Source: JBIQKZ01 sp044464765 (GTDB lineage: Bacteria; Pseudomonadota; Gammaproteobacteria; Burkholderiales; Burkholderiaceae_B). Taken from it: 64,000 nucleotides of DNA. Positions 48,773 to 58,248 of this stretch are shown here, in pieces. The notes beneath the pieces are model-generated. The model was given only the letters and a program-made list of their open reading frames with translations, searched no databases and was not told the DNA's origin. The translations under genes were made by a program, and so were the position numbers. Numbering within the stretch: the stretch's first letter is position 1; every line of letters begins with the position of its first letter. The stretch lies in NCBI GenBank assembly GCA_044464765.1, contig JBIQKZ010000018.1:20262-84261 (forward strand), read 5' to 3'.

Positions 48773-51130
48773 ATGGCTAGATTACCTGCAGCAACTTCCC
48801 GCTCCTCCCGCAACGTGCGTAATGGTCCTTCCGCCTTGCAGACTCGGCTGTCCGGTTTGCTGCGCGAAGCTCGCTGGATACTCTTCGTTGCGCTTGCCGC
48901 CTGGCTAGGCCTGGTGCTGGCCACCTGGTCGCGAACCGACCCTTCCTGGTCGCATTCAGTGCATTCCACCGTGATTGTCAACCGGGGCGGTGTGCTGGGC
49001 GCCTACGTGTCCGATCTGCTGCTTTACCTGTTTGGCTATTCGGCATGGCTGTGGGTGGTGCTGCTGGTGCAACGAGTCGGGGTGGGGTTTTATCGCCTCA
49101 CGAATGTCATGTTCCCCAGTGCCGCCAAGACCGACGAACTGCCCCGTGTGCACTGGGAAGTCGCTATCGGGTTCATCATGCTGTTCATCGGCGCCATGGG
49201 CACCGAAGCCTTACAGTTTGCCCAGTGGGGCAGCCAGTTGCCGGCGGGAGCGGGTGGCACCTTGGGCACGCTGATGGCCGATCTCCTGGCGCAGGCATTT
49301 GGCGCCACCGGCTGCACCTTATTGTTGCTGGTTCTGGCGGCGGTGGGCGCTAGCCTGTTCTTCGGTTTTTCCTGGCTGCACCTGGCCGAGCGGGTGGGCT
49401 GGTTGATCGAAAAGAGCGTCAAGCGCGCCTTTGAGTTTCGCGCCGCGCGTCAGGATCGCAAGGTGGGCGAGGTAAAACGCACCGAGCGCGACGAAATGGT
49501 CGAGGCCAAGCAGGAACAACTGGTGCATGCGCAACCTGTGCGGATCGAACCTGCGATTGTGTCCGTGCCCAAGTCGGTGCGGGTCGAGAAAGAAAAGCAG
49601 AAAACCCTGTTTACCGCCCCACCGGCGCCAGGCGGCGGCGACCTGCCGGCCGTGAGCCTGCTCGATCCTGTTACGGAACAGCTCGAAACCGTCAGCCCGG
49701 AAACCATCGAGTTCACTTCCAGGCTTATTGAAAAGAAGCTATCCGACTTCGGCGTCAAAGTGGTGGTGGTTGCGGCTCAAGCGGGGCCGGTCATTACCCG
49801 CTACGAGATCGAACCCGCCACAGGCGTCAAAGGTAGCCAGATCGTCAATCTGGCCAAAGACCTGGCTCGGGCGCTCAGCCTGGTCAGCATCCGCGTGGTC
49901 GAAACCATTCCGGGCAAGAATCTCATGGGTCTGGAACTGCCGAACCCTCGCCGGCAAATGGTCAAGCTGTCCGAAATCGTGGGATCCCAAACGTATTACG
50001 CCAGCGCGTCACCCCTGACCATGGCGCTTGGCAAAGACATCGCGGGCAATCCGGTGGTGGCTGATCTGGCGAAAATGCCTCATTTACTGGTCGCCGGCAC
50101 AACGGGGTCGGGAAAATCGGTGGGGATCAATGCCATGATCCTGTCCCTGCTGTACAAGGCGGATGCCACTCAAACCCGGCTGATCCTCATCGACCCCAAG
50201 ATGCTGGAAATGAGTATCTACGAAGGCATTCCGCATTTGCTCGCACCGGTCGTCACCGATATGCGGCATGCCGCCAATGCTCTGAACTGGTGCGTGGCGG
50301 AAATGGAAAAACGCTATCGGCTGATGAGCAAGATGGGCGTGCGCAACCTGGCGGGCTACAACACCAAGATCCGCGACGCCATAAAGCGTGAAGAGCCCAT
50401 TCCCAACCCATTTTCCCTGACGCCGGACGCGCCCGAGCCGCTCGAGGCCCTGCCCACCATCGTGGTGGTCATCGACGAGTTGGCCGACCTGATGATGGTG
50501 GTGGGCAAGAAGATCGAAGAACTGATTGCCCGCCTGGCGCAGAAGGCCCGCGCGGCCGGCATCCACCTTATTCTGGCGACGCAGCGGCCCAGCGTGGATG
50601 TCATTACCGGCTTGATCAAGGCCAATATCCCCACCCGCATTGCGTTTCAAGTATCTTCCAAAATCGACTCGCGCACGATTCTTGACCAGATGGGGGCGGA
50701 AACCCTGTTGGGCCAGGGCGACATGCTGTATATGCCCCCTGGCACCGGTTTGCCCACACGCGTGCACGGCGCATTTGTGCACGACGATGAAGTCCACAGG
50801 GTGGTTGACTATCTGAAAGAGCAGGGCGAGCCAAATTACATCGATGGCCTGCTCGAGGCCTCGCTCGAGGGTGAAACCGGCGACGGCGTAGGCAGTGTCA
50901 CCGGCTTTACCGATGCCGAGTCCGATCCCTTGTACGATCAGGCGGTGGAAGTCATTTTGAAGAACCGGCGCGCCTCTATTTCGTCGGTCCAGCGGCACTT
51001 GCGCATTGGCTATAACCGCGCTGCGCGGCTGCTGGAACAAATGGAGCAAGCCGGCCTGGTGTCGGCCATGCAGTCCAACGGCAATCGTGAAATCCTTGTT
51101 CCTGCTGGAGACTCTTCAAGTGCAGATTAG
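48773..51130 (+). CDS. ftsK: DNA translocase FtsK
   Basis: 785 residues. Four N-terminal membrane spans (about 33-190) are followed by a short linker and the motor domain. Motor features: Walker A VAGTTGSGKSVG, Walker B VVVIDELADLM, ATQRPSVDVITGLIKANIPTRIAF, and the C-terminal gamma winged-helix (QAVEVILKNRRASISSVQRHLRIGYNRAA) that reads KOPS sites. FtsK drives chromosome dimer resolution and septal DNA pumping. It is shorter than E. coli FtsK because the linker is short, which is normal in betaproteobacteria. Confidence 0.96.
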   Translation: MARLPAATSRSSRNVRNGPSALQTRLSGLLREARWILFVALAAWLGLVLATWSRTDPSWSHSVHSTVIVNRGGVLGAYVSDLLLYLFGYSAWLWVVLLVQRVGVGFYRLTNVMFPSAAKTDELPRVHWEVAIGFIMLFIGAMGTEALQFAQWGSQLPAGAGGTLGTLMADLLAQAFGATGCTLLLLVLAAVGASLFFGFSWLHLAERVGWLIEKSVKRAFEFRAARQDRKVGEVKRTERDEMVEAKQEQLVHAQPVRIEPAIVSVPKSVRVEKEKQKTLFTAPPAPGGGDLPAVSLLDPVTEQLETVSPETIEFTSRLIEKKLSDFGVKVVVVAAQAGPVITRYEIEPATGVKGSQIVNLAKDLARALSLVSIRVVETIPGKNLMGLELPNPRRQMVKLSEIVGSQTYYASASPLTMALGKDIAGNPVVADLAKMPHLLVAGTTGSGKSVGINAMILSLLYKADATQTRLILIDPKMLEMSIYEGIPHLLAPVVTDMRHAANALNWCVAEMEKRYRLMSKMGVRNLAGYNTKIRDAIKREEPIPNPFSLTPDAPEPLEALPTIVVVIDELADLMMVVGKKIEELIARLAQKARAAGIHLILATQRPSVDVITGLIKANIPTRIAFQVSSKIDSRTILDQMGAETLLGQGDMLYMPPGTGLPTRVHGAFVHDDEVHRVVDYLKEQGEPNYIDGLLEASLEGETGDGVGSVTGFTDAESDPLYDQAVEVILKNRRASISSVQRHLRIGYNRAARLLEQMEQAGLVSAMQSNGNREILVPAGDSSSAD

Positions 51131-51740
51131 AACCCTTGCCGCCTGCGTGGTACTGGCGTTTGCTCCGCTGGGCGCCTGGGCCGCCGACGCCTCCGCGCAA
51201 CTGCAGCAATTCATTTCCACGGTGGCCTCCGCCACGGGCGACTTTACCCAGCAAACCATCGGGCAGGGCCGCAACAAGCCGCCCCAGTCGGGAAGTTTTT
51301 CGTTTCAGCGCCCAGGCAAGTTCAGATGGTCGGTAAAACTACCTTACGAGCAGTTGATCATCTCGGACGGCACGCAGGTTCTCCAGTATGATCCCGATCT
51401 GGCCCAAGTAACCAAACGCAGTGTGGACGCGTCAATCGGCGAGTCGCCGGCGGCTATTCTCTTCGGTTCGGAATCCATCGAGAAATCCTTCTCCATCAGT
51501 CCGTTGCCCGACAACGATGGCTTGCAGTGGCTGCGCGCCACGCCCCGCAAGGACAACGCAGGCTTTGCGCACGTGGATATCGGGATGCGCAACGATTTGC
51601 CCGCCCGCTTGCAGTTGCTGGATGCTTTTGGGCAAACTACCCGCATCGATCTATCCAATATCGTGGCTAATCCCGACCTGACGCCAGGCGAGTTCACCTT
51701 CTCCGTGCCTGACGGAGTCGACGTGGTTGAAATGCGGTAG
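51120..51740 (+). CDS. lolA: Outer-membrane lipoprotein carrier LolA
   Basis: 206 residues from a GTG at 51120, which overlaps the ftsK stop; GGAG lies upstream. A signal peptide (1-22, ending AWAAD) is followed by the LolA barrel: FTQQTIGQGRNKPPQSGSF and FQRPGKFRWSVKLPYEQLIISDG, both family hallmarks. LolA ferries lipoproteins across the periplasm. Coupled translation with ftsK and rarA is likely. Confidence 0.95.
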   Translation: MQIRTLAACVVLAFAPLGAWAADASAQLQQFISTVASATGDFTQQTIGQGRNKPPQSGSFSFQRPGKFRWSVKLPYEQLIISDGTQVLQYDPDLAQVTKRSVDASIGESPAAILFGSESIEKSFSISPLPDNDGLQWLRATPRKDNAGFAHVDIGMRNDLPARLQLLDAFGQTTRIDLSNIVANPDLTPGEFTFSVPDGVDVVEMR

Positions 51741-51743
51741 ACC

Positions 51744-53075
51744 GTGGTCCAGTCCCCCGACCTTTTTGCGCATTCGGCCTTGCCAGAGCACATACCCCTG
51801 CCCGAGCGCATGCGTCCGCGCACTCTGGACGACGTTGTGGGCCAGGCTCATTTGCTGGGGCCGGGCAAGCCGTTGCGCGTGGCCTTCCAGTCCGGTCGAC
51901 CGCATTCCATGATTTTCTGGGGGCCGCCGGGAGTCGGTAAAACCACGCTGGCCCGCTTGATGGCCGACGGTTTCGATGCCCAGTTTCTGGCGATTTCAGC
52001 CGTATTGGGGGGCGTAAAGGATATCCGGGAAGCGGTGGTGGCCGCACAAGTTGCGCAAGGCCAGGGTCGGCGCACCATCCTGTTTGTCGATGAAGTGCAC
52101 CGCTTTAACAAAGCGCAGCAGGACGCCTTCCTGCCTTACGTCGAAAGCGGATTGTTCACCTTTATTGGCGCAACCACCGAAAATCCTTCGTTTGAGGTCA
52201 ATTCGGCCTTGTTGTCACGAGCCAGGGTCTATGTGTTGGAATCCATCTCCCAGCAAGACCTTATGGATCTGGCCGATCGGGCCATGGACATCATCAATAG
52301 TGAGCGGGCAGGCCCTGCCCTCGATCCGGACGCCAAGGCGCAGTTGTCGGCCTGGGCCGATGGCGATGCGCGGCGCTTGATCAATGCCATCGAAGTCGTG
52401 GCCGAGTCGGCGCTGGAGGCGGGCCGTGATCTGATTGATTCCGCCTGGCTGGAAACATCGCTGTCGCAGAACCTGCGACGCTTCGACAAAGGAGGCGATG
52501 CCTTCTATGATCAAATCAGCGCCTTGCATAAAGCCGTGCGAGGGTCGGATCCCGATGCCTCCCTGTATTGGTTCGCGCGCATGCTGGATGGGGGCGCCGA
52601 TCCGCGCTACCTGGCGCGCCGCATTGTGCGGATGGCCATTGAGGATATCGGCCTGGCTGACCCACGCGCCACGCAACTGGCGTTGCAGGGCGCCGATGTA
52701 TTCGAGCGGCTGGGATCGCCCGAAGGCGAGCTGGCATTGGCGCAGGCGGTGGTTTATCTGGCATGTGCCGCCAAGTCCAATGCGGTCTACAACGCCTATA
52801 AGGCTGCACGCCGCTATGCGCAGGAAAACGGCAGCGCGCCGGTGCCGGCGCATTTGCGCAATGCGCCCACCAAGCTCATGAAGCAACTTGGGCATGGCCA
52901 GGCCTATCGGTATGCGCACGATGAGCCGCATGGGTACGCGGCGGGCGAGCGGTATTTCCCCGACGGGCTGAATGCCGTTTTCTACCAGCCGGTGGATCGC
53001 GGACTGGAAGGTAAAATCGCGGAGAAGCTGGCTTTCCTGCGCGAGTTGGACAAGCAAAGCAAGCCCCGATCCTGA
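51744..53075 (+). CDS. rarA: Replication-associated recombination protein A (RarA/MgsA)
   Basis: 443 residues from a GTG 3 bases after the lolA stop. AAA+ ATPase with Walker A WGPPGVGKTTLAR, Walker B ILFVDEVHRFNKAQQDA, sensor GATTENPSFEVN and the C-terminal tetramerisation domain (AIEDIGLADPRAT and NAVYNAYKAARR). RarA acts at stalled replication forks. Confidence 0.95.
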   Translation: MVQSPDLFAHSALPEHIPLPERMRPRTLDDVVGQAHLLGPGKPLRVAFQSGRPHSMIFWGPPGVGKTTLARLMADGFDAQFLAISAVLGGVKDIREAVVAAQVAQGQGRRTILFVDEVHRFNKAQQDAFLPYVESGLFTFIGATTENPSFEVNSALLSRARVYVLESISQQDLMDLADRAMDIINSERAGPALDPDAKAQLSAWADGDARRLINAIEVVAESALEAGRDLIDSAWLETSLSQNLRRFDKGGDAFYDQISALHKAVRGSDPDASLYWFARMLDGGADPRYLARRIVRMAIEDIGLADPRATQLALQGADVFERLGSPEGELALAQAVVYLACAAKSNAVYNAYKAARRYAQENGSAPVPAHLRNAPTKLMKQLGHGQAYRYAHDEPHGYAAGERYFPDGLNAVFYQPVDRGLEGKIAEKLAFLRELDKQSKPRS

Positions 53076-53126
53076 TGCGGCGTCTGTCAGTGTCTTTTTC
53101 GTATTTTCTTATTTATCTGGTTGATT

Positions 53127-54470
53127 ATGTTAGACCCCAATTTGTTGCGTAAAGATATTTCCCTGGTAACGCAGGCCTTGTCACGCCGTGGCGTGAGCTT
53201 CGATACGGAACGGTTTTCCGCGCTCGAGGCGCGCCGCAAGGCGGTGCAAGTGGAAACGGAAACCTTGCAAGCGCGTCGCAACGCGGTATCCAAGTTGATC
53301 GGGCAATTGAAGTCGCGAGGCGAGGACGCCGCCAAGGAAATGGCTGAATCACAACAGATACCCGCCCGCTTGAAAGAGCTGGAAGCAGATCTGGCGGATA
53401 TTCAACGGGAACTGAATGATTGGCTGATGAATATCCCCAATCTTCCGCACCAAAGTGTTCCAGAAGGAGAATCCAGCGACGACAACGTCGAGGTTCGCCG
53501 CTGGGTGCCCGATGGCGCAGAGAACGGCGATCCCAAACCTTTGCCGTTCGAGGTCAAGGACCATGTGTCGGTGGGGGAGCCGATAGGGCTCGATTTCGAC
53601 ACTGCGCGCAAACTTTCCGGCGCGCGTTTCATGATGCTGCGCGGTTCGATAGCGCGCCTGCATCGCGCGTTGGCGCAATTCATGCTGGATGTGCAGACTA
53701 TCGAGCACGGTTATCAGGAATGCTATACGCCGTATATCGTCAACGGCTCAACCCTGTTTGGCACAGGCCAGTTGCCCAAATTCAAGGATGACATGTTTTG
53801 GGTAACCAAAGGCGGCCAGGACGACGAACCGCAACACGACGAGCAAGGCAATGTGATCACGCCGGAAGATCTTTATCTGATCTCGACTTCGGAAATCACG
53901 CTTACCGGCTCTGTGCGCGACACCATCGTGCCTGAACAGGACCTGCCGTTGCGCCTGACAGCCCACACGCCATGCTTTCGGTCCGAGGCGGGCAGTGGCG
54001 GGCGCGATATGCGAGGCATGATCCGCCAGCATCAGTTCGATAAGGTGGAAATGGTGCAGATTGTGCATCCCGATCAATCGTACGAGACGCTGGAGCAGAT
54101 GGTTGAGCACGCTGAAGTCATCCTTCAGCGCCTGGGCTTGCCTTATCGGGTGGTTTTGCTGTGCGGGGGCGATATGGGTTTTGGCGCAACCAAGACGTAC
54201 GATCTAGAGGTCTGGTTGCCTGCGCAAAATACCTGGCGCGAAATTTCATCGGTATCCAACTGCGAAGCCTTTCAGGCCCGGCGCATGCAAGCTCGTTTCC
54301 GCCCTGAAAAAGGCAAGCCTGAATACTTGCATACCCTGAATGGATCCGGCCTGGCGGTAGGACGCGCCCTGGTGGCTGTTCTGGAAAACTACCAGCAAGA
54401 GGACGGCAGCGTCATCGTTCCTGAAGCGCTGCGCCCGTATATGGGTGGGCTGGAGCGTTTGCGCGGCTAG
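53127..54470 (+). CDS. serS: Seryl-tRNA synthetase
   Basis: 447 residues. An N-terminal coiled-coil arm (about 30-110) grips the long variable arm of tRNA-Ser. Class II core motifs follow: FRSEAGSGGRDMRGMIRQHQF (motif 2), EISSVSNCEAFQARR and LNGSGLAVGRALVAVLENYQ (motif 3). Both serine tRNAs in the window (GCT and CGA) would be substrates. Confidence 0.96.
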   Translation: MLDPNLLRKDISLVTQALSRRGVSFDTERFSALEARRKAVQVETETLQARRNAVSKLIGQLKSRGEDAAKEMAESQQIPARLKELEADLADIQRELNDWLMNIPNLPHQSVPEGESSDDNVEVRRWVPDGAENGDPKPLPFEVKDHVSVGEPIGLDFDTARKLSGARFMMLRGSIARLHRALAQFMLDVQTIEHGYQECYTPYIVNGSTLFGTGQLPKFKDDMFWVTKGGQDDEPQHDEQGNVITPEDLYLISTSEITLTGSVRDTIVPEQDLPLRLTAHTPCFRSEAGSGGRDMRGMIRQHQFDKVEMVQIVHPDQSYETLEQMVEHAEVILQRLGLPYRVVLLCGGDMGFGATKTYDLEVWLPAQNTWREISSVSNCEAFQARRMQARFRPEKGKPEYLHTLNGSGLAVGRALVAVLENYQQEDGSVIVPEALRPYMGGLERLRG

Positions 54471-54521
54471 TGCCTGGCGAAGGCGCCTGCGGCTAACTCC
54501 CCGGGCCGCTGCTGGATGTTT

Positions 54522-54545
54522 AACGGCGCTCTTATGAGCGCCGTT
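54522..54545 (+). terminator. Terminator of serS
   Basis: Stem AACGGCGCTC (54522-54531) / GAGCGCCGTT (54536-54545), loop TTAT, followed by TCTGTCT. The T-tract is weak but the stem is strong. Confidence 0.7.
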
Positions 54546-54606
54546 TCTGTCTGGCTAGTGGTATGGTGATGGCAGCTACCGTGCACCACTGTTGGAGTAC
54601 GCTAAG

Positions 54607-54921
54607 CTAGCGGTGGTGTTTGTGTCCGTTATGGTGGTGTTTGCGATGCCCTGGCGGCCCATTGCGATGGTGGTGCTTGTAATGCTTTTTGTTGTAATAA
54701 TGGCGTGGTTCGTAAACCCGCACGGGACGTCGGTGGTAGTGACGGTCCGGAATAATTACCACGGGGGGTGGTGCATACCTTACCGGTGGATAGTAATAGT
54801 CGGGCTCCGCAATGATAATGCCGGGGATGCCAATGGATATGCCAACATCCACGCGTGCAATTGCCGCTTGTGATCCCAATAAAGCCAGTGCCGCGGCGCC
54901 GGCAAGCAGTATACGTTTCAT
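54607..54921 (-). CDS. Histidine-rich exported protein
   Basis: 104 residues from ATG 54921. A signal peptide of about 22 residues (LLAGAAALALLGSQAAIAR) is followed by a Pro/Tyr-rich segment (PDYYYPPVRYAPPP). The C-terminus is dense in His and basic residues (KKHYKHHHRNG, HRKHHHNGHKHHR). The His clusters suggest metal binding in the periplasm; no family could be named. Confidence 0.72.
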   Translation of the reverse strand: MKRILLAGAAALALLGSQAAIARVDVGISIGIPGIIIAEPDYYYPPVRYAPPPVVIIPDRHYHRRPVRVYEPRHYYNKKHYKHHHRNGPPGHRKHHHNGHKHHR

Positions 54922-55132
54922 CACGAGTAATCCATAGAATGAAGACAACCCCATTGTTGCCGACAATTGTTTGAAAAGGCGGCTTGGAAACGGATCAAAA
55001 GCATCCAAACGCAACAATTCCGCCGATTGCCGGGCATTGGCTTACATTTGATTTCTTCGTGTCGTTTCAGTGCGTTACCAGCCCGCTACCAAGGCCAATA
55101 AAACCCATAACCTGAAGCAAAGGAGTGTTGCA

Positions 55133-55558
55133 ATGAACTGTTTGTCCCTGTCCCAAGCTAACCGAATTATCGATGCAGCCATCGTCATGGCACGGTCCAA
55201 AAATTACAAGCCCATGGCGGTTGTGGTGCTTGATGATTCGGGCAATGTGAAGGCCGTGCAACGTGAAGATGGCGCCAGTATGTTCAGGGTGGACATCGCT
55301 ACCGGCAAGGCGTGGGGGGCGGTGGCCATGGGTGCTTCCAGCCGTTTTCTAAGCCAGCGGGCGGCCGATAATCCAAACTTCTTTGGGGCGTTGGCTTCGA
55401 CGGGACAAGGCAAGTTCCTTCCCCAGCCGGGCGCGGTGTTGATCAAGGATGACGACGGAAATATCTTGGGGGCAGTCGGCGCTAGCGGCGGAACCGGTGA
55501 CCAAGACGAGGAAATTTGCATTCAAGGCGTTATGAAGGCGGGCCTTAAGCACGAATGA
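55133..55558 (+). CDS. GlcG/HbpS-family protein (DUF336)
   Basis: 141 residues from ATG 55133 with AAAGGAG upstream. Family motifs: LSLSQANRIIDAAIVMARSK and GAVLIKDDDGNILGAVGASGGTGDQDEEI. Members bind haem or small molecules and are often adjacent to catabolic or isochorismatase genes. Here an isochorismatase-like gene follows 39 bases downstream. No signal peptide. Confidence 0.86.
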   Translation: MNCLSLSQANRIIDAAIVMARSKNYKPMAVVVLDDSGNVKAVQREDGASMFRVDIATGKAWGAVAMGASSRFLSQRAADNPNFFGALASTGQGKFLPQPGAVLIKDDDGNILGAVGASGGTGDQDEEICIQGVMKAGLKHE

Positions 55559-55597
55559 GGTGCGGTTTGAAACTCTACATTTGATAAGGACTGCGAA

Positions 55598-56275
55598 GTG
55601 TCTAACAAGATTGATTACAACGTGCCGGATTATGTTGTTGATCGGGTAATGCAAAAGCGGGGGCGGCTAAGGGTATTTGATCATTTTGAAGCTAAACACA
55701 CCGCCTTGGTCGTGATAGATATGCAAGTTTTTTATGTGGAAGACGTGGAAGCTGCTTTAGCGACTATTCCAAATATAAACAGATTGGCTAAATGGCTTCG
55801 CGAGGCGGGTGGGGCGGTAGCGTGGGCAAATATGACAGCCGGAGAGAACGGCAAAAGCTTATGGCCTTTGTATCATGATTATTTTTTTCGTGAAGAGAAC
55901 GCGAAGAAACACCGTGACAATTTGTCTAAAGGTGCTAGAGGACACCGACTGCATTCTGATTTGGATGCTGGGCCGCAGGACATTTATGCAGTCAAGAATC
56001 GCTTCAGCGCATTTCTACCCGGCGCCTCCGATTTGCATGAACAATTGCAGGACAGGGGTATCGAGAATGTACTAATTGCGGGGGTCGTTACGAACTTCTG
56101 CTGCGAAACCTCGGCTCGCGATGCCATGATGATGGATTATCGTGTGGCCATGGTTATGGATGCCTGCGGAGCGAGATATCCAGAAGATCATCAAGTAGGC
56201 TTTTCGACGGTTTTTCAAAGCTTTGGCGATGTGATGAGTACGGATGAGCTCTTAGGGGGAGTCTTGCTGTCGTAA
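55598..56275 (+). CDS. Isochorismatase-family cysteine hydrolase
   Basis: 225 residues from a GTG preceded by AAGGA. The fold is shown by TALVVIDMQVFYVEDV with the catalytic Asp, VKNRFSAFLPGASDL with the Lys, and IAGVVTNFCCETSARDAMMMDYRV with the nucleophilic Cys. The family cleaves carbamoyl, ether or amide bonds; the substrate cannot be deduced. Its bases are noticeably more AT-rich than its neighbours and it uses A/T-ending codons freely, suggesting horizontal acquisition. It forms a pair with the GlcG gene and lies next to a tRNA. Confidence 0.87.
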   Translation: MSNKIDYNVPDYVVDRVMQKRGRLRVFDHFEAKHTALVVIDMQVFYVEDVEAALATIPNINRLAKWLREAGGAVAWANMTAGENGKSLWPLYHDYFFREENAKKHRDNLSKGARGHRLHSDLDAGPQDIYAVKNRFSAFLPGASDLHEQLQDRGIENVLIAGVVTNFCCETSARDAMMMDYRVAMVMDACGARYPEDHQVGFSTVFQSFGDVMSTDELLGGVLLS

Positions 56276-56280
56276 CAGGG

Positions 56281-56320
56281 CAAAAACAAAAAACCCGCAA
56301 AGCTTTAAGCCATGCGGGTT
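56281..56320 (-). terminator. Terminator of tRNA-Ser(CGA)
   Basis: On the minus strand AACCCGCA/TGCGGGTT (56292-56320) is followed by TTTTGTTTTTG. It lies 6 bases after the isochorismatase stop, so it may also affect that gene. Confidence 0.8.
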
Positions 56321-56332
56321 CTGTCGAGTAAT

Positions 56333-56422
56333 TGGCGGACAGGGTGGGATTCGAACCCACGGTACGCTTGCACGTACGCCTGATTTCGAGTCAGGTACAT
56401 TCGACCACTCTGCCACCTGTCC
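56333..56422 (-). tRNA. tRNA-Ser, anticodon CGA
   Basis: A 90-base tRNA with encoded CCA and a long variable arm. The acceptor pairs GGACAGG/CCTGTCC and the anticodon stem CCTGA/TCAGG encloses CGA (plus-strand 56386-56388), so it reads UCG. Confidence 0.97.
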
Positions 56423-56606
56423 GATTTGCTGCATTGTTTGCCTGCTACCTTGGGTTGCGGGCAAGTCCGCTATTCTAGCAATAAATCCATCGCGCTGCAC
56501 GACGCGGCTTTTTTCAAGTCCGGGCGGTTTGAGCGTAGCTGTTTCCTGATGCAAAGGCATATAAACTACGATAGTGTCTGGGATCATCACTACAAGAAGG
56601 AACACC

Positions 56607-57389
56607 ATGCTTACAGGAAAACGCGCCATCGTTACAGGGTCTACCAGTGGAATTGGGCTGGGGATCGCCCGGGAATTGGCCAGCAATGGCGCCGATGTGG
56701 TGCTTAACGGGTTTGGCGATGCGCAAGCCATTGAAAAAGAGCGTGTGAATATCGAGCTTGAGTTCAGTGTCAAAGCTCATTATGTGAATGCGGACCTTAC
56801 CCAGGCGACCGCCACGCGCGAGTTCATTGCGGCCGCTGCCGACTTGATGGGCGGCGTCGATATTCTGGTCAATAATGCCGGCATACAGCATACCGATCTC
56901 ATCGAGGATTTTCCCATTGAACGCTGGGACACCATCATCGCGCTCAATTTGTCGGCCGTCTTCCATGGCTGTGCTGCCGCCTTGCCTTATATGAAGAAGC
57001 AAGGGTGGGGGCGCATTATCAATATTGCATCCGCCCATGGCCTGGTCGGTTCGCCGGCCAAGGCGGCATACGTGGCGGCAAAGCATGGCGTGGTGGGGCT
57101 GACCAAAGTCGCGGCCCTTGAAAACGCCGGCAATGGCGTGACGGTCAATGCCATTTGCCCGGGCTGGGTGCGCACGCCGCTGGTCGAAAAGCAGATTCAG
57201 GCCATGGCAGCCGAAAGAGGTATTGACGTCGAGGAGGCTGCCCGGGAACTACTGGCTGAAAAGCAGCCCTCGCTGCAGTTTGTGACCCCGCGCCAATTGG
57301 GTGGGGCGGTTGTATTCCTGGCGTCGGAGGCCGCTGATCAAATGACCGGTACCAGCATGAGCCTGGATGGCGGCTGGACAGCCCGCTGA
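56607..57389 (+). CDS. 3-hydroxybutyrate dehydrogenase
   Basis: 260 residues from ATG 56607 with AAGGAA upstream. A short-chain dehydrogenase with cofactor motif TGSTSGIGLGIA, NNAG, the catalytic Ser/Tyr/Lys (IASAHGLVGSP, then YVAAKHG) and the HBDH-like NAICPGWVRTPLVEKQI and DGGWTAR end. It interconverts D-3-hydroxybutyrate and acetoacetate in ketone-body or PHB metabolism. Confidence 0.9.
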   Translation: MLTGKRAIVTGSTSGIGLGIARELASNGADVVLNGFGDAQAIEKERVNIELEFSVKAHYVNADLTQATATREFIAAAADLMGGVDILVNNAGIQHTDLIEDFPIERWDTIIALNLSAVFHGCAAALPYMKKQGWGRIINIASAHGLVGSPAKAAYVAAKHGVVGLTKVAALENAGNGVTVNAICPGWVRTPLVEKQIQAMAAERGIDVEEAARELLAEKQPSLQFVTPRQLGGAVVFLASEAADQMTGTSMSLDGGWTAR

Positions 57390-57467
57390 CCCGCCTTTTT
57401 TGCCAAAACGTTGGAACATCGCCGGGGCCGCCCGCCCCGGCACATTCATACACTAAGGGTAGAAATA

Positions 57468-58238
57468 ATGTTGTTGTTATTGTCTCCGGCTAAAAAGCTG
57501 GATTACGATTCCCCCGTGCGTAGCGTGCTGCATACTCAGCCGCTGTTTGTCGAGCAAGCCAGCGAGCTGATTGACGTGCTCAAGCCCAAGTCGGCGATGG
57601 AGGTCGGCAAGCTCATGAGCATTAGCGAGTCGCTGGCCAAACTGAATGTCGAACGTTATGCCGGCTGGCAGCCGCGTTTTGACCAGACCAATTCGCGACA
57701 GGCGGCGTTGGCCTTCAATGGGGACGTCTACGAGGGGCTGGATGCTCCGTCGCTGTCTGACAGCCAATTGAAATGGGCACAAGAGCATGTGGCGATTCTA
57801 AGCGGCTTGTATGGGGTGCTGCGGCCTTTGGATCTGATGCAGCCCTATCGTTTGGAAATGGGCACCCGCCTGGTAACCGATAAGGGCAAAAATCTGTACG
57901 AGTACTGGGGCTCCCAGATAGCCGACTACCTGAACGAGCGGCTCAAGGGTAAGCGCAATGCGGCCATTGTGAATCTCGCGTCAGAAGAGTATTTCAAGGC
58001 AGTGGATCTTGCCGTCCTGAAAGCGCCTGTCATTCAGTGTGTCTTTCAGGATTACAAGAACGATGCCTGGAAGATCATCAGCTTCTACGCGAAGAAGGCG
58101 CGGGGCTTGATGGCGCGCTATGTGATCGAGAACAAGGTGAATACCCCCGAGGGTCTGAAAGACTTTGCGGCCGAAGGCTATGCCTTCGATGCCACGGCGT
58201 CTACCGAACATAAACTGGTATTCCGTCGCCGCCAGTAG
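57468..58238 (+). CDS. yaaA: Peroxide stress protein YaaA
   Basis: 256 residues from ATG 57468. The signature LLLLSPAKKLDYDSP begins the protein, with ALAFNGDVYEGLDA and IVNLASEEYFKAVD further on. In E. coli YaaA lowers intracellular free iron under peroxide stress. Convergent with the FUSC gene, 10 bases apart. Confidence 0.94.
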   Translation: MLLLLSPAKKLDYDSPVRSVLHTQPLFVEQASELIDVLKPKSAMEVGKLMSISESLAKLNVERYAGWQPRFDQTNSRQAALAFNGDVYEGLDAPSLSDSQLKWAQEHVAILSGLYGVLRPLDLMQPYRLEMGTRLVTDKGKNLYEYWGSQIADYLNERLKGKRNAAIVNLASEEYFKAVDLAVLKAPVIQCVFQDYKNDAWKIISFYAKKARGLMARYVIENKVNTPEGLKDFAAEGYAFDATASTEHKLVFRRRQ

Positions 58239-58248
58239 CGCGGGCTGA

